A stretch of DNA of 64,000 nt from Episyrphus balteatus (taxonomy: Eukaryota; Arthropoda; Insecta; Diptera; Syrphidae), in assembly GCF_945859705.1 (NCBI RefSeq), contig NC_079137.1:74732277-74796276 (forward strand), written 5' to 3'. Under the pieces are notes generated by a model, which was not told the DNA's origin, did not search any database, and saw only the letters and a program-made list of their open reading frames with translations. Position numbers and translations under genes: made by a program. Shown in pieces: positions 24,701-34,894 of this stretch (positions are counted from its first letter, which is position 1; every line of letters begins with the position of its first letter).

Positions 24701-27700
24701 AAATGCTCTCGGAATGGTCTCCTTTAGTTCCATGTTTTTTTTTAAGGTTTTCTTATATTTTATTTTTGTCTACTATTTTGCGTTATCCAGTTGCAATATC
24801 ATTTGCTTTTTTTTGGATTAAGGAAGTAAATAATTTAATATTTTTAACAGAATACATATTTTGAAAGAAAAACACTTACATTTTGGCTTCAAAATATCTG
24901 TTCCCCATAAAAAATATGATAGAAATACTTCGGGGGAAAAACTTCATTCCCGATAGGTATTTTTCTGTGGGAATTTTTTCCTAGGAAATTTTTCCATTCA
25001 AAAAGTATTGCCGATACCGATTTTTCGGAATAGAGAAATTTTTCCAGGGAAATTGTATTGCCGATAGGGCTGATTTTTGTCGGGCAGACCATCTACCAAA
25101 AAATTTTATTTTTTATATGTCAACCAAACAAAGCTTTTTCTACACCTATACCAACATAACCCATATGATTTCAAGGTTTTTTTTAATGCTGATTCCAAAA
25201 AAATTTCATGATATATCATTATGTGTATATAATACCATCCTCTCCATTTCGCGATTTGTCCTTGAAAATGGCGAGTTGCGGACATGAGATTTTTCTAGAT
25301 TTTTGAGGTATGTTATAGAATGCCAAACGAAGGTATTGAGCAAAAAAATTTCTATTAGTATTCATTCTTAGGTTAAACCCTTATTTGACTGGATTAATAG
25401 ACGATCTGATAATTTCAATCTAATCTAAATTGAGTATTTTTATTACATGTTCTTAGAGTGTATAATCATTTTTAATGAGACCAACTATAACAATCATCTT
25501 ATATCGTTTTTGGTCAATAATCATATTAGATTCATAGGACGTGTTCATATGATATGAACACTTACTACGTCCATGAATCATATGTAAACACAAAGTAAAA
25601 CTTTTTTTTAACAAAGCAACAAAATTATTAATGGTAAAAAAAGCATTTTGCCTCATATCTGAGTCAGTCGCAATACTTTCTACCACAAAAAAAGATTGGA
25701 CGTAGAGAACATTTTGAATCAATCTATGTAGGGACGTATTATATTTTTCATATTTATGATCATACTAACTAACCCGACGGACTTCGTTCCGCATTTTTTT
25801 AAGTCTTTATTTCCAATTTTTGGCTTTGTAATGTGTTATCCTTTTCCAATACAAAAAAATCGGGCCACAACTTGATATATGGAGCACAAACATAAAATTG
25901 TATGAAGTATTAAAAAAGCAAACCGTTTGTTTGACAGCTATTATAATTTTAATTGGAATGTGTACGAAGTTTCATTAATAAGGTATAACAACACAAATCT
26001 TCATGGGAAAGCAAAATGGTGCTATGTCCTTAACAGATCCTATTGAGTTACAATACTTTTGCTTTCCCAGGCGATATGTATGTTGTATGCATGCCACTGT
26101 TTTTTTCTGTTATTGGCAGAGATCAGAAATAAATCTCAACCTTTTGAAAGGTTCCTTAATAACTCTTATTTGATTCGGTCAACCAGTGAGATTTATCGCT
26201 GAGAGAAAAAAATAAATCTCATTTGCAAAAATATCAATTCCTAGAGACATGGGAGTGGTGACATATGAAAGCTTATAATATAATATTATTCTCAGCTACC
26301 CAATAGCGGTATAATCGGGTTTTTGGATTTTTTTTTTCAAAATTCCGAGAAATTTTTTTTCGGAAAATCCCCGAATCTTTGGACCCTCCTGGAAGCTAAG
26401 CCGCTTGAGAGCAATTTTTTAGAGTGATGCCAAAAAATAAAAATTTTTTTTTCAAAATTCCGAGATATAGCCGTTTGAAATTGGGCGGGCGAAAACGCTT
26501 CTGGAAGCTGAACGCTTTGACCTAGATATTAGAACATCGGTCTCCAATTGAAAATAAAGGTTGACTGTTAATTCTGATCTCTGGTCATTGGCAATGGTTT
26601 TTTGCGTCAAATAGTAAAAAAAATGTTTTTAAAAACAAAATCTTATGTGCCTCGAACTCCTTTCAATCACTTGCAATCGCTACTAAAATTTGATATTTTT
26701 TTGGCTATTTAGGAAATTCAAAAAGTAGCGATCTTTCTTTGTAAATTAAAAAAAAAAAAACCACTTAAAATGAAAAGATTCCGTCTTAATTCTATGCATA
26801 CGTCTAAATATTAAAACATTTTCTTAAAAAGATTAAATCCTTTTAAATTAATGCGGAAATTGAATTAATAAATTGGTAGCTGAAACAACTTAAACAAATT
26901 TTAATTTTCAGTTTATCATACCAATTTTCAACAATTTTAATTGAGGAAATATCATTTTAAAGAGTTAAATCATGTTTGTTTTTATTAGTCTTGAATATAA
27001 GCTCTTTGAACTCCAAATATTGAATTTGCTCATAACTTGACAGCACCGCCATGTACCAGATCCAACTATAAAACAAAACCTGTTATCAAACGCAAAAAAA
27101 TTCATAAAAGTCTATACAGCCGTCGGACTCCAAATGTGGAATTTAACTATAACTTGACAACAGCGTCGAGTCTTTCCAACTCCAAATATCGAATATTTGC
27201 CTATAATTTGACAATTGTGACACCTACCGCATACAATTATAATTTACAAAACATGGATGGACCTTATCACACAAACGAACTTTCACAAAAATCTGTCAAG
27301 TCTTTTGGACTGCAAATAGCTGCGTTCCTTTGGAAATATTTATCTACTTTTTAGTACTTAAAACTACTTTGATCTACTTTGCTATACTGAAAAAGTAGTT
27401 CAAAGCAGCTTTATGTACTAAAAAGTAGATAAATATTTCCAAAGGAACGCAGCTAATATGAAATTTGTCTCTACATACTTCGGCAACAGCGCCACCTACC
27501 GGATCCAATTTATGATACAAAACATGTTTCGAATGAATTTTATCAGACACACAAAATTTCACAAAAATCTGTCCAGTTATTCGACTCCAAATTTGGAATT
27601 TGCCTATAACTTGACAGCAGCGCCACCTACCGGGTCCAATTATAAAATAAAACCTGTTTCGGATGGACCTTTTCACACACATTTCACACAAAATTTCAGA

Positions 27701-29492
27701 AAAATCTGTCTAATCGTTTAGGAGTAGGGTCACAAACAAACGCACAGGATAAAAAATATATATAATAGATACAAGCCATAACTCTGATTGATGGTGTCAT
27801 CTTTTCTGGTTTCACCGACGATATGTGGATTTAATGTCACAAAACGAATAATTATTTGTTTCACTCAAATCAGGCTTTTTTAATTATTTTGAAAGCTTTA
27901 CAAATTAAGCTTAGTTAAAATTTTTAAAAAGCGAGAGTGTTTTTTTACTCGTACAAATTGACAGCTATGTAAAGATGCGAAAAAAGGTATTATTTTTTTT
28001 TGATACAAACCATCTACATATTAGGTCTGTTTAATGAAGAAAATCTAGAATAGAACAGATCAGAACAGCACAAATACGTGAAAACTGTCAGAACAAAACA
28101 GATTAGAAAAGTACAACTCCAAGCTTAATAGGTTTGACAAATGCCCAAAAGTTTTGAAAATGTAATAAAAAAAAATTGACTGTAATGATTTTTCATTCAA
28201 ATAAATTAAAATAAATTGTCATATTTGTTCACTATTTAAATTTTTTTATTCATAAATTATAAGATTCTTAAGAAATTCAAATATTTTTTATTCATTTTAT
28301 CATATTTTTGTTTGAATAAATAAAAACAGGTGTGCTTGACATTTCTCACTCACTTGCTCTACCTCGAAAGTAGGAGCAGAAAAACTTGAACTTTTCTGTG
28401 CTGAAAAAATTCATGAAACATAAAATGACAGATTTTAGAACAAGTTGGGGTGAGTTTTATTTCATGAAACACAAAAACTTGTACTTTTCGGATCTTTTCT
28501 GTGCGGAACACATTCATTAAACAGACCTATTAATACCTTTCAAACAAAAAAAAAATACCAAAATCGAGTTTATCGGCCACACACACTTAATGAACTCTTC
28601 TTTATATATAAGATATGATTCATGGACGCCGGAAATACGGTGCAGAAAACTTCTATGTATCAAATGTTATTCATGGGACGTAAAGAAAATGCCTGTCTTT
28701 CTGACACAAAATTATGAACGTAGCTACTTTATTTTACCAATTTGCATAGGGACAGTGAAGTTGTTAAAAGGTTTTTTATTTAAATATAAATTTAGTAGAA
28801 TAAAATCAATATTATCTATAGAAAATATTTTTTTTACATTAACAATTTAGTCGTTTTCGTTTCATTTTCCCAAATAAGATAAGTGAACCTATTCTATTGA
28901 CCGATAAAAAAACGTCTTTTTTGGGAGTATTGCACTAAATTGTATTAATTTTTTGTTTCGATAGTTTTGAGTCAGTTTTTTTTTTTATAAATAAGTTAGA
29001 AAAAGGGATATCTTTGAATATGAATCATTAAAAAGGGGTTTTATTCGGTTTTTGTAGATGAAATATATTTGTGAAAAGGTTTAACTAGGTTGTGTTTGGG
29101 TTAAATAAAAAGTGCAAATACTATAGAACAGAATTTCTTGATACTTACTACATATTCTTGGCCAAATAATGAATTTTCGAACAATTCTTGTCTGAGACAA
29201 TTGGTCCTTCAGTGGCTCGAGTATCGGCGCCAAGAATTACACCATCCTTATAGATGATTCCAACAATTGTTGTTCCGGTTTTGACAACCTTTGGAGGTAC
29301 AAATCCATTTTGTAAGAGTTGAGCATTCCTGAGGAGGCGAATAAGAATGAGTAAAACAAAGAAATTTATGAATTCATAGGTTATGTGGGATTGGTAGAAT
29401 GACCCAGCAAATTGAATGGAAACTACAAACCTCTTGCAGTTATCGAAATTGAATCCAGATTTGGGAATGTCTCTTGCAATATCTACAGACAT
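15747..29492 (-). CDS. Prosbeta2: Proteasome subunit beta type-7 (20S core, beta2, trypsin-like)
   Basis: Catalytic beta2 subunit of the 20S proteasome, cleaving after basic residues. Four coding exons on the minus strand: 29492-29431, 29328-29149, 16382-15911 and 15848-15747, giving 271 aa, the normal length. The propeptide has the family signature FNFDNCKRN. Autocleavage before Thr40 in KTGTTIVG would expose the nucleophile. Counting from it, Asp17 (GADTRATEG) and Lys33 (DKNCSK) are both present, as are YCCGAGTAADTEMTT and MGSGSLAAM. The C-terminal arm ends EEVLPVPMEE. Introns are 102 bp, 12,766 bp and 62 bp; all splice phases fit. The giant middle intron splits the Tyr codon of YCCGAG and is full of nested transposons. 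AATAAA (minus) lies at 15705-15710. A proteasome gene must be highly expressed, so such an intron is noteworthy. Very sure. Confidence 0.97.
16475..16623. mobile_element. 149-bp palindromic MITE (GGCGTGTTTTTT ends)
   Basis: GGCGTGTTTTTTC...CTCAGTAGCTACCCATTTTTTT is mirrored by AAAAAATGAGTAGCTACTGAG...AAAAAACACGCC. The arms are about 40 bp each. It is non-coding. The target duplication is unclear (flanks AGAA and CATA). It lies just inside the large Prosbeta2 intron, about 90 bp upstream (in transcript terms) of the third-exon acceptor. Confidence 0.85.
18084..19547. mobile_element. 1.46-kb inverted-terminal element with ACTTTGCA subterminal repeats
   Basis: Left end TTGCACCAACCACTTTGCA and right end (inverted) TGGCACCAACCACTTTGCA, each flanked by TA. 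Both subterminal regions (about 18084-18400 and 19330-19547) are crowded with ACTTTGCA/TGCAAAGT octamers and with repeated TTGCACCAACCA, in both orientations. The centre (18430-19320) is unique AT-rich sequence with no transposase. TA flanks suggest a Tc1/mariner-type target, while the clustered subterminal octamers resemble transposase binding sites as in hAT elements. Classification is open. Confidence 0.75.
20640..23290 (+). mobile_element. 5'-truncated non-LTR retrotransposon (LINE), RT plus RNase H type
   Basis: The insertion is bounded by 12-bp target duplications, AAGCTGTTCGGC, at 20628-20639 and 23291-23302. It ends in a (CAAT)n tail and begins inside the linker ahead of the RT domain (PWWSKNLSKQRSKVRKL), so the endonuclease and any ORF1 are missing. 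This is typical of target-primed reverse transcription with 5' truncation. An RNase H domain downstream of the RT, as in the I-group clades (I, Loa, Jockey relatives), places it broadly; a finer clade is not claimed. It lies antisense to Prosbeta2. Confidence 0.92.
20835..23180 (+). pseudogene. LINE ORF2 remnant: reverse transcriptase lacking YADD, stop codon, RNase H
   Basis: One continuous frame reads the RT fingers/palm (FKSPGVDGIFPALLQKG, SFRPISLTSFLHKTLEK, HAYRAGKSTETALFEL, AFLDIEGAFDNT). It jumps from RWINEMLST straight into KWCLSAGLNINPTKT, the segment that normally follows the YADD catalytic box. The palm block with the PQGG and YADD motifs is therefore deleted in frame. The thumb follows (EVNYLGITLDSKLLW, PIITYGAVAWHK). 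A TGA at 22179-22181 interrupts the frame, which then continues in the same frame into RNase H (WYTDGSRTAECTGAGVF, FQAEVNAIVKC, MSDSQAALKAL, HWVPGHVGVQGNEEAD) and a Cys/His tail (CRFCSEEEETPDHFLGSC). A one-base shift near 20833 separates the upstream linker. It cannot make active RT. Confidence 0.93.
24253..25072. mobile_element. 820-bp inverted-repeat element (CAGCCCTATCGGCAAT ends)
   Basis: The left end CAGCCCTATCGGCAATCTCA is mirrored by the right end, which reads ATTGCCGATAGGGCTG. A second GGCAATCTCCATCGG / TATTGCCGATACCGA pair and GGGAAAWTTTCTCTC-type blocks lie inside both arms. The centre (24450-24890) is non-coding AT-rich DNA. No reliable target duplication can be read. A GC-rich block GGGGCCCGTGCCCAGGG just to its left (24170-24210) may be the end of another element. 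Confidence 0.75.
27005..27730. repeat. Decayed tandem repeat, unit of roughly 120-140 bp, interrupted by a MITE
   Basis: Units share CTCCAAATNTNGAATTT, ATAACTTGACAGCAGCGCC, ACCTACCGGGTCCAATTATA, AAAACCTGTT and CACAAAAATCTGTC blocks, starting near 27010, 27128, 27180 and 27589, with a partial one at 27310. Frames run open through them, but the peptides are repeats of the unit and not a protein family I recognise. The final unit continues into GGAGTAGGGTCACAAACAAA, which resembles the tail of a retroelement; that link is only a guess. Confidence 0.65.
27319..27453. mobile_element. 135-bp almost perfect palindromic MITE with TA flanks
   Basis: GCTGCGTTCCTTTGGAAAT... is mirrored by ...ATTTCCAAAGGAACGCAGC. 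Arms of at least 39 bp are essentially identical, and TA flanks both ends. The near-perfect arms indicate a young insertion into the tandem repeat at 27005-27730. Confidence 0.88.
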
Positions 29493-30128
29493 GTTATAAT
29501 TGATTTTAGTTTGATTTTTTTATGGAGAAATTCAAAGGAAATTCAAGAAATTTGCAAAATTGTAGAAGAAGCTTTCTGTTTCTCTAGATGCCGCAGTGAC
29601 AAAACACAAAATTTTGCGAAATGTCAAAAAGACAGCAATGGCTGAAAAAATCAGTTCAGTGGGTAAAGTAGTATTTCACCACAGTGTTTCTCAAACTTTT
29701 CAATTGAAAAGGTGAGTTTATTTTATTTAAAATTTTAAGGCCGTGTGTGAATTGCTTGTGGAATGGAATGATGACCCACAGGGGATTAATTCCTGTGGCT
29801 GTAGCAAGGAAATTCAAATTCGCTGTGGTACAAGTCGAATAAACATTTACTAGTTAAGTTGAAATATTTTTTTTTCAACGCACTTGATATTTCAGTGCGC
29901 AGCACATATAAATTTTGTTAATATTTTCTACATTTTGAGCGATTTTATTTGACATCTTGTACGACGGTGATTTCTTTACAAGCGAATTTGCAATCTGTTC
30001 CACCAGTTGAACTGTGTGTTAAAATATCTACTCTTTTTTTTTAAATTTGACACTTCTAGCATCTTGTATAAAATGGGTTGAAATTTAAAATAGATGATTT
30101 GTCATATCTCATGAATGATAAGAGAAGC

Positions 30129-30515
30129 CACAGTACACATAAAAAGGTAATATATTCCGAACTGACATTGGTCGCCAGATTGTCAAAACATGACACTTTG
30201 GCGACCAATGTCAGCTACCGAATTCTTAATTGTTTAAAATACCGACGAAAAACGCACAAAAACCAATAAACCACGCACACCACTAATTTTTAAACAATTA
30301 TTTACCATTTTCCGCTATGAAACACGAAGAAAATTTGTTATTTTTCAATTTATAATATTTTTAAATGACATTTTATAAATTAAAACAAAAACAAATTTCC
30401 TGTTTACTGCGATTGAAATATAAAAATTAAAGGCCGACCTGACAGATTGGTGCCCATTTTTGACAAACAAATTTTGACAACGTTCGGAATATATTACCTT
30501 ATTATGTGTACTGTG
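30129..30515. mobile_element. 387-bp MITE with perfect 9-bp target duplication
   Basis: The ends CACAGTACACATAA and TTATGTGTACTGTG are perfect inverses, and the inverted match extends through GGTAATATATTCCGAAC. AAGAGAAGC is duplicated exactly at 30120-30128 and 30516-30524. A hairpin on GACATTGGTCGCCA lies inside the left part. There is no coding sequence. A 9-bp duplication with long terminal repeats is the usual signature of Mutator-like elements; this assignment is inference. Confidence 0.9.
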
Positions 30516-31711
30516 AAGAGAAGCCAAAACAACAAAAAATTGGAGACTCAGAGGAAAACTATAAAAAAAATTTTGGTTTGAAGTTAGTATACTTATTAAG
30601 GATATTCATGATACTGTAAACTCTAGTAAACGTGGTTACGAGGTAAATGTGTCAAAATGTTGTATGGATATGACAGTTAGTTTAAAGTATAACTACAACG
30701 GCCACTTTTTGCAAAAAGTCAAAAAGTGACAATTTTCAAATGATGCAGAAAGCTACCCTTAATCTAAGATTTTCACCGAATTTCAATCCGAGATTTAGAA
30801 TAAAACTCGAGATTTGTGCTAAATCTACTTAGCTTAATTTCGGATTTAGGTTAGGTGGAAACGTAGTATTAAGGTATAACTACAACGGCCCCTTTTTGCA
30901 AAAAGTGAAAAAGTTAAAATTTTCTGATTCATTTTGTGACACTTTTTCTGACCACAAAATTGAAAATAATGATGCAGAAAGCTAATTTTTTGGTTTGAAA
31001 AACAATTTTTGTAGTTTTTTTTCCAAAACAAATAGCGCTAGAAGGAAATAAAAAATGTTTACTTTTGTAAATTTCCCACTTTTTCGCTTTTTAGGTCGCT
31101 GCACCCAAAATACACGTGCATCACTTTTTAAATTATTGATGCCGATTTCTGTCAAAAAAAAATAGATGACCTTGATATCTTTTATTTTTATCTATTATTT
31201 TTTTAATTAAGAAAACGATAAAAATAATTTAATTTATACAACAAAAGAAGATGGTTATGTTTTTTGAAGTGAAAACTTCTTTAGTATCGTAGTGATTTGA
31301 AACAAGATGAAACGAAAACGCGACACGACTTCAACTTGTTATAACTTTTTTGTTTTAATAGATAGATGAATGAAATTTGTACTGTAGATAGGTAATTAAA
31401 TAAATTATAATTGTACAAAATTTCAATTAATTTCATATTCAAAATTCGGAGATAACGGTAAAAAGATGTTCTTTTCCAACACACGTTATATCTTTTGATC
31501 TAGTGCAAATACAAATTTGATTTAACTTTAATACGCATGCTAATAACATAACCTTTTATTTGATATATCACACATAACGGTACGTGCTCTACAAGTTACA
31601 CAATCTTAAATTGGAAAAAATTTAAAAATACCTCAAAACACCTGTGGAGATCTGTTGGCGATGACCAGTGTAGGAAGTACCGTAATCTCTGTCTGGAAAT
31701 TCGACATGGTT

Positions 31712-32206
31712 GACTTTAAAAAATTCTAACTTCTCTTGTAGACATCTTTGAAATAAGATTTATGCATCATTATACAAGGTGAAACAATAAGCTTTCACAT
31801 GGTATAAGTTTTTTTATAGGTTGTCAAACAAAAAAATTGATTTAATAGCATGAGAACATAAAAATAAATGTTTTTTTTTTGCTTTTTGCATGAAATTTCA
31901 TCGAGTTTAAAAAATTCTAGCTCTTTTTGTAGATGTCTCATACACCTGATCGATATGTATATTTTGAGCTAAGACAATAAGCTTACAGATTTGTTAGGGA
32001 CAAAAATGGATTTAATAGCGTGAGAATATACAAATACGTGTTTTTTCGCTCTTTTTGATTTAAATTTATCGAGTTCAAAAAATTCTAACTCTTTTTGTAC
32101 ATGTCTCATTGACATGATCTACATAAATGTATATAAGCTAAGACAATCAGCTTTCAGATTATATAAAATTTATATAGGTTGTCGTATAAAAAACATGGAT
32201 TTTAAG
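31712..32206. repeat. Tandem repeat, three diverged units of about 165-190 bp
   Basis: Each unit has TTTAAAAAATTCTARCTCT, TTGTAGATGTCTCAT, ACAATAAGCTT, GATTTAATAGCATGAGAA and a T-rich end. Units begin near 31713, 31906 and 32071. The last unit is split by the 3.26-kb hAT-like element; its continuation (GTGATAGAATAAAAATAGG) resumes at 35476, so the array predates that insertion. Confidence 0.7.
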
Positions 32207-32510
32207 CATGGGCGTAGCTAGATATTTTGTCTAGGGTGGGCCAGATGATATCATCCACCTGAAGCCATGCATTTTTTTTTTACTTTGCTCCCTACAATGG
32301 CAAATTATTCGCCAAGCTCTGTTGTTTTAAATAACTTAAAATTTGTCAAAAATAATGGTTGTACAACTCAATGTTTTTGAAAATGCTTTTTGATTAATGG
32401 TAACGTATTTTGTTAATATCATTCAATATAAAGAGGAATCAAATCCAATTACGCAATATATCTTTGATAGTTGCTGTTTTTTGTTTTTATATTGTGTGGT
32501 GTTAGGTATA

Positions 32511-33325
32511 CCCAACTAACATTTCAGCTTCGGTTAAGGTATTACAAAAGCTACATTTCAGCTTCTTTTAAACTTTAGTAAGGTTGTTGGGCATGGAAAA
32601 AGGAGAACGTTATACAAGTTTGACTCTCTATAAGGATCTTAAACGAAGCTTTACCGAAGCTTTGAGATTTGACAGATAGCTTCGGAACAGCTTGTATAGC
32701 TCTTTAATACATGTCTTATCGAAATAAAAAAAAAAAAACAACTACAAAAACAAAAAAGAATTCTTTTTTAGCAAGTTTTAAATCATGAATTTTATCTTTT
32801 GAAATGATATTATATATAACATTCCATTAGTGAGTATTTAGTATATCTATTAATAATAATTTGAAAAGTATATAATTTTTTTACCACACCCAGGAATCGA
32901 ACTTCGTATCTGCTTGGTAGTAGTCCATCACTCTACCCACTCGGCCATCCTAGTATATTCATTAATGAAATCAAAAACATAATCAGTTCAAATAGCAGAA
33001 ATGTCAAAAAAAAAATGTCCGAGCTAAATTATTCAATGTCAAAAACAAAAAGTGTCCGAGCTAGATTATTCAATATCAAAACCAAAAATCAAATAAAAAC
33101 TTGGTAATTTCTGTAAAGCCTCTATAAATTCACTAAGCAAGCTTATCCGAAAAACAAGCTTTCTTCGTTTAAGTTTCTTTAACAGTATTGAAACAACTTA
33201 TTAGAAGTTATTAAACAAGTCCGAGCTTCTATAAGCGATTAAATTCTGAAGCAAGCTCAATACAAGCTGTTTACAAAGCAGAACCTGCGAAATCTCAATT
33301 TATAGAAGCTGTTGTGCTAGTTGGG
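32511..33325. mobile_element. 815-bp element, copy 1, CCCAACTAACA ends with tRNA-like block
   Basis: The ends CCCAACTAACATTTCAGCTTC and GAAGCTGTTGTGCTAGTTGGG are inverted, flanked by TA. The subterminal regions are rich in AAGCTTC/GAAGCT hexamers. The interior contains the tRNA-like block at 32883-32954. It is about 90% alike, by eye, to copy 2 starting 26 bp downstream in the same orientation. Confidence 0.85.
32883..32954 (-). other. tRNA-like (Pol III promoter-like) block in copy 1
   Basis: On the minus strand this 72-base block has an A-box-like TGGCCGAGTGGG and a B-box-like GTTCGATTCC at tRNA spacing. The acceptor and T-arm stems do not pair properly, so it is not a working tRNA gene. 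It looks like a tRNA-derived internal promoter, as in SINEs. Confidence 0.65.
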
Positions 33326-33351
33326 TATGGAATTCCTTTTTTTAAAAGCTT

Positions 33352-34156
33352 CCCAACTAACATTTCAGCTTCGGTTAAGGTACTACAAAAGCTACATTTC
33401 AGCTTCTTTTAAACTTTAGTAAAGTTGTTGGGCATGGAAAAAGGAGAACGTTATACAAATTTGACCCTCTATAAGGATCTTAAACGAAGCTTTACAGAAG
33501 CTCTACCGAAGCTTTGAGATTTGACAGATAGCTTCGGAAGAGCCTGTATATCTCTTTAATACATGTCTTATCGAAATTAAAAAAAGACTACAAAAACAAA
33601 AAAGAATTCTTTTTTAACTGGTTTTAAATCATGAATTTTAGCTTTTGATCTGATATTATATTTAACATTCCATTAGTTTTTAGTATATCTATTAATAATA
33701 ATTTTAAAAGTATATAATTTTTTTACCACACCCAGGAATCGAACTTCGTATCTGCTTGGTGGTAGTCCATCACTCTACCCACTCGGCCATCCTAGTATAT
33801 TCATTAATAAAATCAAAAACTTAATCAATTCAAATAGCAAAAAAATGTCCGAGCTAAATTATTCAATGTCAAAACCAAAAAGTGTCCGAGCTAGATTATT
33901 TAATATCAAAACCAAAAATCAAATACAAAACTTGGTAATTTCTGTAAAGCTTTTATAAATTCATTAAACAGGCTTATAAGAAAAACAAGCTTTCTTCGTT
34001 TAAGTTTCTTTAAGAGTATTTAAACAACTTATTAGAAGTTGTTAAACAAGTCCGAACTTCTATAAGCAGTCAAATTCTGAAGCAAGCTCAATACAAGCTG
34101 TATACAAAGTAGATCCTGCGAGATTTCAATTTACAGAAGCTGTTGTGCTAGTTGGG
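33352..34156. mobile_element. 805-bp element, copy 2, CCCAACTAACA ends with tRNA-like block
   Basis: The same ends and internal order as copy 1. The flanks here are TT on both sides, so the target preference is not simply TA. It differs from copy 1 by scattered substitutions and small indels across the whole length. That suggests either an old local duplication or two independent insertions rather than a recent one. Confidence 0.85.
33725..33796 (-). other. tRNA-like (Pol III promoter-like) block in copy 2
   Basis: Nearly identical to the block at 32883-32954 (one visible substitution, GGTGGTAGT versus GGTAGTAGT on the plus strand). It is better conserved than the surrounding element, with intact A-box-like and B-box-like stretches on the minus strand. 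Confidence 0.65.
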
Positions 34157-34894
34157 TTATTATCTCGAAATGCAATTGGATGGAGTTACAGCACTTTTAT
34201 TTTGATGGACACACATGTTGAATTCATTCAAAATTTATGACAGCGATTGGCTTTAAAAACTGACCTCACCAAGCTTTCAATTTTATTTTATTTGCTTTAT
34301 ATTTTTACTTAAGGTGCTCTTGAAACCTAAGCCGAAATGTAGGAAATTAAATTTTGGGCATTGGGTTAAGTTAAGAAATTTGAATGTCTGGTTAGTAAAA
34401 AAATTATCTTTGGCTTAATTTACCTGTGTGAATTTGAATAAATTTTTAACGTAGATATATTTTTTTTTCTGCAAAACAAAAGAATTAATGATGTTAAATT
34501 AATTTATAAATATTAACATAAGCTTCCAACACAGTGTTGCCATTCACTAACAATTTTTTTCATCATCAATAAAATAAAATAGGTATGTATATTGAAAAAT
34601 ATTAATTTTCCCTAATACACACTCATAATGTTTCTTTCTTTATTTTCAGTTCTTGATTAGATATTGAAAAAAATACACAAAATATTCTGCAAAATATTTA
34701 GCCTCTGAAGATAAAAATTAAAATTTAAGCAAGATACATTTTTGACAACTGAAATTATCTTTTCACCTCAAAAGTGTCAAAAATGTATTCTCGTCTAAAT
34801 ATTTTACCCGATTCACACACGGCCTAAATATCAAAATAAAGTCTTGTGGCAAAATTTTAAGTTGAAAAACCTAATTATTGAATCCGGCCTTTGA

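Larger units (their letters stand above)
23613..28683. repeat. Scattered palindromic motif ACGTCCATGAATCAYATG (at least 8 copies)
   Basis: Copies in one orientation lie near 23613, 23663, 23783, 23835 and 25567; copies in the opposite orientation lie near 25527, 28613 and 28662. Several are themselves palindromic (ATGAATCATTTGTGATTCAT). They are accompanied by ACGTCCCTATATA-type sequence at 23712 and its inverse near 25727. Also, TAACAACTTCAGTGTCC at 23600 is mirrored near 28750. This suggests two arms of a large decayed foldback split by later insertions. The intervening DNA is not all part of it. Confidence 0.55.
29493..32206. other. Spacer upstream of Prosbeta2
   Basis: The first few hundred bases above the Prosbeta2 start (29493-29760) should hold its promoter; no sure core element is visible. 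The remainder has no conserved open frame. It holds the 387-bp MITE at 30129, a pair of direct repeats near 30685 and 30873 (both with ACTACAACGGCC and TTTTTGCAAAAAGT, then AATGATGCAGAAAGCTA), and the tandem array at 31712. Confidence 0.55.

Noticed and set aside
7094..25800. CCCGGCGGACTTCGTTACGC at 7094 and CCCGACGGACTTCGTTCCGC at 25772 as a regulatory element
   Set aside because: Only two copies, each followed by unrelated sequence. It looks like a fragment of a common insect repeat; function cannot be argued from this window.
27037..27721. Open frames of about 90-105 codons across the tandem repeat
   Set aside because: The peptides simply repeat the satellite unit and occur on both strands.
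32883..33796. Two functional tRNA genes
   Set aside because: A-box and B-box are present, but acceptor and T-stem pairing fail and both blocks lie inside transposable elements, so tRNA-like only.
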